This document shows positions 9,393-16,340 of a stretch of 33,324 bases of DNA, in pieces. The notes below the pieces were generated by a model. The model worked only from the letters and a program-made list of their open reading frames with translations. It ran no database searches and was not told the DNA's origin. Origin of the DNA: an uncultured Calothrix sp. (GTDB taxonomy: Bacteria > Cyanobacteriota > Cyanobacteriia > Cyanobacteriales > Nostocaceae); NCBI GenBank assembly GCA_937973965.1, contig CALJJQ010000152.1, positions 1 to 33,324 of the forward strand, written 5' to 3'. The position numbers and the translations under genes are program-made. Position 1 is the stretch's first letter, and each line of letters starts with the position of its first letter.

Positions 9393-9414
9393 TTGTAAAT
9401 TTTCCTCTTTACAA
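9393..9414 (-). promoter_or_regulatory. Dyad upstream of xisA (TTGTAAA-N8-TTTACAA)
   Basis: A perfect 7-bp inverted repeat with an 8-bp spacer centred ~100 bp before the preferred xisA start and ~40 bp before the alternative one. It does not fit the NtcA consensus GTA-N8-TAC (the GTA...TAC spacing here is 12). It could be an operator for xisA control or a recombinase-binding arm site near the element end. Confidence 0.4.
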
Positions 9415-9657
9415 CCTTACTTGAGGCTAATTCATACTTGCATCTTTTCTTTTATATATTGACCTTTACTGAATAATTTCCTTGATAATCTCCATTCCAT
9501 ACAAAAAAATAAAGTTGTGCAAACACCATTTATAATTAATATTTAGTATTAGCCTATATTGGAGCTAAAAATAATAGTGTTACGACTAAACAGTAGACTA
9601 AATTAATATCTATAATCAGTAACATTTTGCCAATAAAATTCATCAAGCATCACCAGA

Positions 9658-9666
9658 ATTACTCCG
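9658..9666 (+). repeat. Right core site of the nifD element (ATTACTCCG)
   Basis: Exact copy of 1276-1284. It is followed directly by nifD coding sequence (GGT CCT TAT CAC), while everything upstream is element sequence (...HHQN in that frame). Confidence 0.9.
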
Positions 9667-9800
9667 GTCCTTATCACGGTTATGATGGCTTTGCTATCTT
9701 CGCTCGTGACATGGATATTGCCCTCAATAGCCCAACTTGGGGATTAATTGAGACTCCTTGGAAAAAAACAGGCGCTAAAACAAAAGCTAAAGCAGCTTAA
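9666..9800 (+). CDS. nifD: nifD 3' terminal segment (44 codons)
   Basis: The frame from 9666 reads [20 protein letters not shown], then [14 protein letters not shown] and an Ala/Lys-rich tail to TAA at 9798-9800, the conserved NifD C-terminus. It has no start codon of its own and is only translated after element B is removed, when it fuses in frame to the segment ending at 1283. It is too short for ordinary ORF calling. Confidence 0.93.
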   Translation, partial: GPYHGYDGFAIFARDMDIALNSPTWGLIETPWKKTGAKTKAKAA

Positions 9801-9977
9801 TAGTTAGCTGTATATTGCCTCTAGCAATTTCCATCATTCCAGCTAGGGGCTAGTAGTAGAGGTTAGGGACTAGAGAAGTTATGATTGATTATAAAATCTC
9901 TAATCCCTACTTTCAGGAATTCTAGCCCCTATAACTCTTCAGTTATTTACTAACCCAAAACCCAAAGAGATACAGCA
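9801..9977 (+). other. nifD-nifK intergenic region with inverted repeat
   Basis: AGGGGCTAG (9845-9853) pairs perfectly with CTAGCCCCT (9922-9930). Further partial pairing lies inside (GGTTAGGGA with TAATCCCTA), making a long imperfect hairpin between nifD and nifK. It may stabilise or tune the polycistronic mRNA. A weak AAAGAGAT ribosome-binding sequence precedes the nifK ATG at 9978. Confidence 0.5.
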
Positions 9978-10472
9978 ATGCCACAGAATCCAGAAAAAAT
10001 TGTTGACCACTTAGACCTATTTAAACAAGAAGAATACCGCAAACTTTTCAAAAACAAACGGGAACAGTTTGAAGGAGCTCATAGCGACGCGGAAGTTGAA
10101 CGGGTTTCGGAATGGACAAAATCTTGGGAATACCGGGAAAAGAACTTTGCTCGTGAAGCTTTGACCGTTAACCCAGCAAAAGGTTGTCAACCTGTGGGTG
10201 CAATGTTTGCAGCTTTAGGGATTCAAGGAACCCTTCCCTTTGTTCAAGGTTCTCAAGGTTGCGTTGCTTACTTCCGGACTCACCTTAGCCGTCACTATAA
10301 AGAACCTTGCTCGGCAGTTTCTTCCTCAATGACTGAAGACGCAGCAGTTTTCGGTGGTCTGAATAACATGATTGAAGGTTTAGAAGTTGCTTACAAACTT
10401 TATAAACCGAAAATGATTGCTGTTTGCACTACCTGTATGGCGGAAGTTATCGGTGACTATTCATCCTATTAA
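9978..10472 (+). CDS. nifK: nifK, nitrogenase MoFe protein beta chain, 5' segment (split gene)
   Basis: N-terminal third of the beta subunit. The nifK-derived part ends in the core site at 10456; the last codons (YSSY, stop 10470-10472) belong to the element. All three beta-chain P-cluster cysteines are in this piece: [18 protein letters not shown] and [11 protein letters not shown]. The insertion lies five codons after the third. The continuation is at 12402-13458. Joining at TCGGTGA gives ...AEVIGDDLGAF and a 511-residue protein, close to the usual cyanobacterial NifK length. Without excision the product would be a 164-residue fragment. Confidence 0.96.
   Translation: MPQNPEKIVDHLDLFKQEEYRKLFKNKREQFEGAHSDAEVERVSEWTKSWEYREKNFAREALTVNPAKGCQPVGAMFAALGIQGTLPFVQGSQGCVAYFRTHLSRHYKEPCSAVSSSMTEDAAVFGGLNNMIEGLEVAYKLYKPKMIAVCTTCMAEVIGDYSSY
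10450..10456 (+). repeat. Left core site of the nifK element (TCGGTGA)
   Basis: Seven bases shared with 12395-12401 at the point where NifK coding similarity stops. Recombination inside them restores GTT ATC GGT GAT GAC (VIGDD). Confidence 0.82.
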
Positions 10473-10860
10473 TTTCAATCGTTTTACTTCTATAAATGAC
10501 ATGAATTAGCCATTGTTGTTACTTATTTTTTGCTTATTGATGCTTGACAAAAATGCCGATGATTATATAAAAATACTAGTTTTTAAACACTAAGATTAAC
10601 TTATTTGTTTCTTAATTAATTACTTCGTAAAAAAATTATTTTTTAACACAAAAAACAATCAGGTATATAATATATTCAAATATCATAATACCCAAAAAGT
10701 AGGATAGTCTACTTTATTTCCCTAACAGACTATCCATTATATTTCATATTTAGTATGATACACAGCTTAAATTCCCTAGTTCCCTAGTGACCAGATAAAT
10801 GGTCTGGATATTTCCACCAACCTTTACTAGGTATTTAATATGATTAGAATTAGACACAGC
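10473..10860. other. AT-rich non-coding left part of the nifK element
   Basis: No gene. It holds the recombinase terminator (10690-10735) and one copy of ACACAGCTTAAATT at 10760-10773. A second copy at 10854-10867 overlaps the recombinase stop codon, and the surrounding bases (ATTTAGTATGAT / ATTTAATATGAT) are also alike. This suggests a local ~94-bp duplication. Confidence 0.5.
10690..10735 (-). terminator. Probable terminator of the nifK-element recombinase
   Basis: GGATAGTCT (10702-10710) and AGACTATCC (10727-10735) form a perfect 9-bp stem. Read on the minus strand the stem is followed by TACTTTTTGGG, a T-rich tail. It lies 126 bp beyond the recombinase stop. Confidence 0.6.
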
Positions 10861-12249
10861 TTAAATTAAACCAAATATATTTTGATATTGCTTTAATAAA
10901 TTATTCAACGCATCATTTTCGGCTTGTAATGTAGTGATTTCATCTTTCATTAAATCTAACTCACTTTTGTTCCCCACAGCTTGTTTAATTGCTTTTTTGC
11001 GATTTTCTAAACCAAACCATCTTTGATAGGTTTCTGTGTGCTGTTGCACTGAATGACCTAAATTGTCGGCTGCGGCTTTAATCGGTACTCCCATTAAATG
11101 GGCCCTGATTGCCCAAGCATGACGCAAATCGTAGGGAGAAAATCCGACTTTGACTTTATGAAACCAATCAGAAAGAGCTGCACTGAGGGTCTGCATTCCT
11201 TTCACGTCATCACGATTATTTATATAATCTTTGACCAACTGAACTATTACAGGATTTTTTAAGTCGAATTTTTCTATCCATGATTCATGCAAAGGTAAAG
11301 CCTCCCTTTGACCTGTTTTTCCTAAATGATGAACTTTCCAAGTAATATTATCTGACAGCCAATGGTCAAAATCAGGATACAAAAAAAGTTCTCTAGGGCG
11401 ACAACCATAGGTCGCTAACATGCCATATAACCAGCGAAAAACTAACCAATAATTTGCTTGTTCTGGTCTTTTGTTGCGTCTATTTTGAGCATATTCTGAC
11501 CAGAGAAAAAATCCTTGTTCAATTTTTGTGTCATCGGGAATATTGCGGGGTTTAGGTTTTGGTCGTTTATAACTAACAGTTAAATCAATATTAAACTCTT
11601 TACAGAATAAATTGAGGGCAATGCTAGTACGATGTTTCCAACTAGGAGTTTCATTTGATATTGCTTCAAACTGTCTTTTCAGATTTTCCGGTGTGGCTAG
11701 GGAGTTACGGTCAAATTGGTTTAACACAACTAGATAATTTTTAAAAAAAGTCCCCTCTGATTTAATATTTCGAGGACGGGAACTAAAATATATGTTTTCG
11801 TAGCTATCTAATAACTCTCCAAAGGTTTTGAGGGATTTATCTTGTTTACTGCCTAAATATTTCTGGTTCCATGCAAATTGTTGTCTAGCAATTAAACGTC
11901 CTAATTCATGAGCTTCTTCCTCAGCTGTTTTTAAACCATAGAAATTAGCTGGTATCCCCAAGGAAATTTTATACTGTTTAGTGGATTTTCCGTTGTGCTG
12001 ATTGCAATCGGTTGGTTTGAGGGGTAATGTTGCTTGCAAATATAGACTACCAGCAATTTTGACGATTGCAACTCGCACTTTTGCAGCTTTTAAGCGTGCA
12101 TTAGTTTCTTTGATGGCTATTTTGAGTTGTTCTTGGTTATTAGCAGCTTGTTGCTCTAAGTGCTTCATAGTTCCAATGTATGTACCGTCCGTAGTTGCAT
12201 TCACGACAGTAGATGGAATCTCACCCTGTTGTTGCTCTGTGTTAAGCAT
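10861..12249 (-). CDS. XisA-like tyrosine recombinase of the nifK element
   Basis: A 462-residue site-specific recombinase, the only gene of the element and presumably its excisase. Catalytic set: Arg284 (YGCRPRE), Lys311 (GKTG), Tyr373-x-x-Arg376 (YDLR), His399 (LGHS) and nucleophile Tyr408 (TYQRWF); again Tyr replaces the HxxR His. The segment DLRHAWAIRAH through AAADNLGHSVQ is nearly identical to the nifD-element enzyme, whereas the N-terminal third differs more, as expected if the two read different core sites. A C-terminal coiled coil covers about 430-457. An alternative start is Met28 (12168), and neither start has a strong ribosome-binding site. It points against nif transcription and begins ~150 bp from the right core site. 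Confidence 0.92.
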   Translation of the reverse strand: MLNTEQQQGEIPSTVVNATTDGTYIGTMKHLEQQAANNQEQLKIAIKETNARLKAAKVRVAIVKIAGSLYLQATLPLKPTDCNQHNGKSTKQYKISLGIPANFYGLKTAEEEAHELGRLIARQQFAWNQKYLGSKQDKSLKTFGELLDSYENIYFSSRPRNIKSEGTFFKNYLVVLNQFDRNSLATPENLKRQFEAISNETPSWKHRTSIALNLFCKEFNIDLTVSYKRPKPKPRNIPDDTKIEQGFFLWSEYAQNRRNKRPEQANYWLVFRWLYGMLATYGCRPRELFLYPDFDHWLSDNITWKVHHLGKTGQREALPLHESWIEKFDLKNPVIVQLVKDYINNRDDVKGMQTLSAALSDWFHKVKVGFSPYDLRHAWAIRAHLMGVPIKAAADNLGHSVQQHTETYQRWFGLENRKKAIKQAVGNKSELDLMKDEITTLQAENDALNNLLKQYQNIFGLI

Positions 12250-12351
12250 TGCTGAGTTTTTGCTTCAATATTATGGAACTATGCCAATCAAAATATTGCT
12301 GTTTTCCAAAAACCTTTTATTTAAAAGTTATTTGTAAACAACAGTATTTCT

Positions 12352-13458
12352 GTGCATTTAAAATACCATAAATTCACCCTTACAAACAAAATATTCGGTG
12401 ATGACTTAGGTGCATTCATCACTAATGCTAAAAATGCTGGTGCAATTCCTAAAGAATTACCCGTTCCTTTTGCTCATACTCCTAGCTTCGTTGGTTCCCA
12501 TACCACTGGCTACGATAATATGATGAAAGGTTTGCTCAGTACCTTAACTGAAGGCAAAAAAGGTAAGAGCAACGGTAAAATTAACATCATTTCTGGTTTT
12601 GATACCTATGTTGGTAACAACCGGGAAGTTAAACGGATGTTAAATTTGATGGGTATTGACCATACTATTGTTTCTGATACTAGCGATTACTTTGATGCTC
12701 CCAATAACGGTGAGTATGAAATGTATCCAGGTGGAACACCGATAGAGGATGTAGCTGACACAATTAACGCGAAAGCGACTGTTTGTTTACAACGCTACAC
12801 TACTCCCAAAACCCGTGAGTATATTGAGAAAACCTGGAAGCAACCCACTAAAGTTGTTCGTCCCTTTGGGGTTAAAGGTACTGATGAATTCTTGATGACT
12901 TTATCGGAACTTACTGGTAAACCTATTCCCGAAGAATTGGAAATTGAACGCGGTCGTTTAGTTGACGCGATGACTGACTCCTATGCGTGGGTTCATGGTA
13001 AGAAGTTCGCTATTTACGGCGACCCTGATTTGATTTACAGTGTCACCAGTTTCTTATTAGAAATGGGTGCAGAACCTGTTCATATCCTTTGCAACAATGG
13101 TGACGAACAGTTTAAAGTAGAAATGGAAGAAATGCTTAAAGCAAGTCCATTTGGTCAAGGTGCAACTGTTTGGATTCAGAAGGATTTATGGCATTTCCGC
13201 TCTCTGTTGTTTACTGAACCTGTTGACTTCTTTGTTGGTAACTCCTACGGTAAATATTTGTGGCGTGATACCAAAATCCCAATGGTACGGATTGGTTATC
13301 CTTTGTTTGACCGTCATCACTTACACCGTTATGCAACCCTGGGTTATCAAGGTGGTTTAAACCTACTCAACTGGGTTGTTAATACCATTCTTGATGAAAT
13401 GGATCGCAACAGCAATATTACCGGTGAAACTGATATCTCCTTCGACTTAGTTCGTTAA
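12352..13458 (+). CDS. nifK: nifK 3' segment (split gene)
   Basis: The C-terminal two thirds of the nitrogenase beta chain. The GTG at 12352 and the codons to about 12394 (HLKYHKFTLTNKI) are element sequence. NifK similarity begins at GDDLGAFITNAKNAG, directly after the core site, and runs to the natural end DISFDLVR. Recognisable family stretches are HTPSFVGSHTTGYDNM, FDTYVGNNREVKR and FGVKGTDEFLM. The segment is uninterrupted and shows no frameshift. It is only expressed as part of NifK after element C is removed. Confidence 0.96.
   Translation: MHLKYHKFTLTNKIFGDDLGAFITNAKNAGAIPKELPVPFAHTPSFVGSHTTGYDNMMKGLLSTLTEGKKGKSNGKINIISGFDTYVGNNREVKRMLNLMGIDHTIVSDTSDYFDAPNNGEYEMYPGGTPIEDVADTINAKATVCLQRYTTPKTREYIEKTWKQPTKVVRPFGVKGTDEFLMTLSELTGKPIPEELEIERGRLVDAMTDSYAWVHGKKFAIYGDPDLIYSVTSFLLEMGAEPVHILCNNGDEQFKVEMEEMLKASPFGQGATVWIQKDLWHFRSLLFTEPVDFFVGNSYGKYLWRDTKIPMVRIGYPLFDRHHLHRYATLGYQGGLNLLNWVVNTILDEMDRNSNITGETDISFDLVR
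12395..12401 (+). repeat. Right core site of the nifK element (TCGGTGA)
   Basis: Exact copy of 10450-10456, followed by the nifK continuation GAT GAC TTA GGT read in frame with the left segment. Confidence 0.82.
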
Positions 13459-13891
13459 TCTTGTCATCACTTGCGACGTGCTACATGTGGTAAATAAAGG
13501 GAATAATCTAGTTTTCTACCACGATTAAATCATTCTTAGAGTAGTGTAAAAGCTACTCTAAGTTTCTGAGGATAATCTGTAGAAATTTTAGAGGTTTTCT
13601 TTGTTTACCATTTCATGAACGATAGTAATCATTTTCTGGATTTGAGATTTGAAATTGGAACTTCTATGCCAGCGAAAAGTCGGGTTTCTCTAGGAGACCC
13701 GACTTTAGAGTTAACGACTAACAGTTAATTTTCAAATTATCTATTCCTTAACTTTTTCTTGTAATAATTTTGTTTACAATAGGGAAAATATTTACCGATG
13801 ATATTCAAACTATTGGTGTGAGCTTCAACTTAATCTCAATTAACCACACTTATTAATTTATTCCCATACAGTTAGATTTACATCAACAAAC
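13459..13891 (+). other. nifK-nifE intergenic region with two strong hairpins
   Basis: Hairpin 1: CTTAGAGTAG (13535-13544) with CTACTCTAAG (13553-13562), a perfect 10-bp stem with an 8-nt loop, 77 bp after the nifK stop. Hairpin 2: AAAGTCGGGT (13676-13685) with ACCCGACTTT (13697-13706), a 10-bp stem that can add CTC/GAG across a TT bulge. Neither has a clear T run after it, so mRNA stabilisation, processing or partial termination between nifK and nifE is as likely as full termination. A separate nifE promoter cannot be excluded; I see no convincing one. Confidence 0.6.
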
Positions 13892-14482
13892 ATGAAATTA
13901 ACTCAAGGCAAAATTAAAGAACTACTGAATGAAAGTGGTTGCGAACATAATCACCTCAAAGGTGGAGAGAAAAAGAATAAAAGCTGTACTCAACAAGCTC
14001 AACCAGGTGCTGCACAGGGGGGATGTTCCTTTGATGGAGCGATGATTGCTCTGGTTCCGATTACCGATGCTGCTCATTTAGTACATGGTCCGATTGCTTG
14101 CGCTGGTAATTCCTGGGGTAGTCGGGGTAGTCTCTCCTCCGGACCGATGCTCTACAAAATGGGGTTTACTACGGATTTAAGCGAAAATGATGTCATCTTC
14201 GGCGGAGAAAAAAAGCTCTATCAAGCTATCTTGGATATTTATCACCGTTACAACCCCGCAGCCATCTTTGTGTACTCGACCTGCGTCACCGCGCTCATTG
14301 GCGAAGATATGGATGCTGTATGCCAAGCTGCACAGAAAAAAATTGGCACACCTGTAATCCCGGTTAATTCTCCTGGGTTTATTGGTAGTAAAAACCTGGG
14401 AAATCGTGCTGCTGGGGAAACTTTGCTGGAGTATGTTGTGGGAACGGGTGAACCGGAGCCATTACAACAACACCTTTTGTGA
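13892..14482 (+). CDS. nifE: nifE, FeMo-cofactor scaffold subunit, 5' segment (interrupted)
   Basis: NifE pairs with NifN to form the scaffold on which the FeMo-cofactor precursor is completed. This piece covers the first ~189 residues: the Cys-rich start, [34 protein letters not shown] with conserved cluster-region cysteines, and [18 protein letters not shown]. The family sequence should continue [16 protein letters not shown], but after GEPE (codon ending at 14458) it reads PLQQHLL and stops at 14482. The remaining ~60% of nifE is nowhere in the window. Coding quality is intact up to the break, which fits a programmed-excision insertion more than decay, but without the right half that stays an inference. 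Confidence 0.93.
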   Translation: MKLTQGKIKELLNESGCEHNHLKGGEKKNKSCTQQAQPGAAQGGCSFDGAMIALVPITDAAHLVHGPIACAGNSWGSRGSLSSGPMLYKMGFTTDLSENDVIFGGEKKLYQAILDIYHRYNPAAIFVYSTCVTALIGEDMDAVCQAAQKKIGTPVIPVNSPGFIGSKNLGNRAAGETLLEYVVGTGEPEPLQQHLL

Positions 14483-14689
14483 TTAGCTGTTGTACGTTTT
14501 GACTGTACTATGTGGGAAGCTCCTCTACGCACATCTTACATGAAAATACGGGCAGGGATGCCTGTTCCACAATAGAGAATTGGATATAACTGTTAGCTGT
14601 CAACAGCAGATTAAGTATTTATGTGATTTATGTGAGTTTTAGCTAATAATTTAGTCTACTGATATTGATAATTCAATAACTAATCTTCT

Positions 14690-16093
14690 ATGAAAGTATA
14701 TGGTTATGCTCGTGTTAGTACCCAGGAACAGGCTGAAGAGTTTGATGCTCTTAATCAGCAAATTGCGAGATTGGAAGCTGCGGGTGCAATCCAAGTATTA
14801 ATAGATATTGAGTCGGGAAGGAGTGATGGTAGAAAGCAGTTTAATCGGTTGTTGAAGTTAGTGGAACAGAATCAGGTTCGGGAAATTATTATTACCCGTG
14901 TGGATCGGTTGGGTCGGAGTGTGATGACGATTCACAAAGCTATTGAAATGTTTGTCAAGCATCAGGTGAATTTGCGGGTATTAGATGCACCGGTCGATCC
15001 CAATAGTCCCTTTGGTTGGTTTAGTATTAACCAGATGTCTGGGTTGGCTGAGTTTGAGTCGAGGTTACTATCCCAACGGGTTAAACAGGGTAATGAGTAT
15101 TTTCGCCAACAGTTAAAGTTTTGTGTACCCCCCTTTGGCTATAGTAAGGATGAAAACCAACGTTTAACCCCTAATCAGGATATGCACCACAAATCCGGAA
15201 AAACCTACTTTGAACTCGCGGGGGAAATTGTGGATTTAGTTTTAGAAATGCGATCGCTGAAGGATGTTTGCGATTATATTTATACTGAGTATGATGTGGT
15301 TTTTTCGGTGTCTGGGTTACGGGATTGGTTGAATAATTTAGCTTTGCAAGGGCATACAGCCTATTTTATGAAACCTAAACCGGGTGTCAACCGCGAACCA
15401 ATTATTAATTTTCATACCCATCCAGCCTTGATTACCCCTACCACCTTGGAAGCGATTCACCGGAAACTATCAGCAAATCGAAAGTATCGCAGTTCCAATA
15501 ATTCCAGTCGTGGTAGATATCCCCTTGCAGGTTTAATTAAATGTGCCCATTGCAGGGGAAGTATGTATCGGAATATTTCCCGTCACCGTACCCGCACTGA
15601 ATATATGCGTTGTGTGAATTACAGCAAACCGGGTCAGTATAGTTGCGATAATTCTAAGTGTGTGCGATTACGGGAAATTATTGCTCAGACGATTGCAGAG
15701 TTGTGTCAAAATGCACCTAAATTAATCGAACATCTGGAAAATCAATTGCGACAGCAATCATTAGTCACCCAGGTTCAAAATAGTAAACAGCTGGAAAAAC
15801 TTAGCCATGAACTGTCCGTATTGCAGGGACTAGGTAGTGCTAACCCCGATATTATTCACGCGATCGCCAAAATTGAATCCACCATTAATCAACTGTCCAC
15901 ACCCCTTCCAGTTATCGATCGAGACGGATTGGAAAATGCCAAACGTAAGATTGCGATCGCATCCCAACCCACATTTTGGCAATCCCTAGATGACGAGGAA
16001 TTACAGTGCTTTTTGGCTGAATTCGTGGAAGCAGTAGAAGTTGATTCTCAAGGTGCGATCGCTGTTGTCTGGAAATTATACTACTTCGGATAG
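14690..16093 (+). CDS. XisF-like large serine recombinase
   Basis: A 467-residue serine integrase-type recombinase. The resolvase domain occupies ~1-140, with nucleophile Ser10 in YGYARVSTQEQ and the arginine motif TRVDRLGR (66-76). A recombinase domain covers ~145-265. A zinc ribbon covers ~283-325 (LIKCAHCRGSM with CxxC at 285/288, then YMRCVNY and SCDNSKC). A coiled-coil tail covers ~330-400. The architecture fits XisF, the excisase of the fdxN element, and it is the only recombinase gene next to the nifE break, so it is the likely excisase of that element. It is transcribed in the nif direction. The start at 14690 lacks a strong ribosome-binding site, but ATGAAAGTATATGG gives the canonical N-terminus. 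A decayed copy of its 3' end lies at 19503-19580. Confidence 0.9.
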   Translation: MKVYGYARVSTQEQAEEFDALNQQIARLEAAGAIQVLIDIESGRSDGRKQFNRLLKLVEQNQVREIIITRVDRLGRSVMTIHKAIEMFVKHQVNLRVLDAPVDPNSPFGWFSINQMSGLAEFESRLLSQRVKQGNEYFRQQLKFCVPPFGYSKDENQRLTPNQDMHHKSGKTYFELAGEIVDLVLEMRSLKDVCDYIYTEYDVVFSVSGLRDWLNNLALQGHTAYFMKPKPGVNREPIINFHTHPALITPTTLEAIHRKLSANRKYRSSNNSSRGRYPLAGLIKCAHCRGSMYRNISRHRTRTEYMRCVNYSKPGQYSCDNSKCVRLREIIAQTIAELCQNAPKLIEHLENQLRQQSLVTQVQNSKQLEKLSHELSVLQGLGSANPDIIHAIAKIESTINQLSTPLPVIDRDGLENAKRKIAIASQPTFWQSLDDEELQCFLAEFVEAVEVDSQGAIAVVWKLYYFG

Positions 16094-16340
16094 TAGATTT
16101 TGATTAACCTAAAACACTTGAGAATCTTCTCCAGTAATCATTTTTAGTTAATCTGCATGACAAAATCTGCAACCCAATATCAGCTACTCCCTGGATTAAT
16201 TAGTAATTTACTTAACATTTATTAATCAAACGATTGTCAAAATACTGATAAAAATAAAATAAAGGATAAAAACCATCAGATAAATCACAACCTTTCATAA
16301 ACTCCCATTAAAATTAGTAAATAATCACAGGGGCTAAGCG

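Larger units (their letters stand above)
1276..9657. mobile_element. nifD 3' excision element (element B, 8,382 bp, XisA type)
   Basis: The element sits between the two copies of ATTACTCCG and interrupts nifD five codons after the FeMo-co His codon, the same site as the Anabaena 11-kb nifD element. It carries a tyrosine recombinase (8006-9304) near its right end, plus six other coding regions or remnants: RibK-like, MazF-like remnant, EF-G2, DUF985 cupin, a hypothetical and a thermonuclease-like lipoprotein. None of the cargo is an obvious nitrogen-fixation gene. Excision would release an 8,382-bp circle and restore nifD. Confidence 0.92.
10450..12394. mobile_element. Minimal nifK excision element (element C, 1,945 bp)
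   Basis: Bounded by TCGGTGA at 10450-10456 and 12395-12401. Contents are one tyrosine recombinase on the minus strand, its probable terminator, and AT-rich flanks; nothing else is coded. It sits in nifK directly after the third P-cluster Cys codon region. It is markedly more AT-rich in its flanks than nifK and contains no HIP1 octamer. Confidence 0.9.

Noticed and set aside
9395-9412. NtcA-binding site upstream of xisA
   Set aside because: GTA and TAC are 12 bases apart here, not 8, so the dyad does not meet the NtcA consensus.
123-14482. Reading the nifD, nifK and nifE pieces as ordinary pseudogenes
   Set aside because: The pieces are free of internal stops and frameshifts, keep all visible cofactor ligands, and for nifD and nifK rejoin in frame at short direct repeats next to dedicated recombinases.
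14690-16093. Serine recombinase as a transposon resolvase or prophage integrase
   Set aside because: Large recombinase with zinc ribbon and coiled coil, adjacent to a nif break and without phage or transposase genes; the XisF-type excisase role fits better, though it is not proven.
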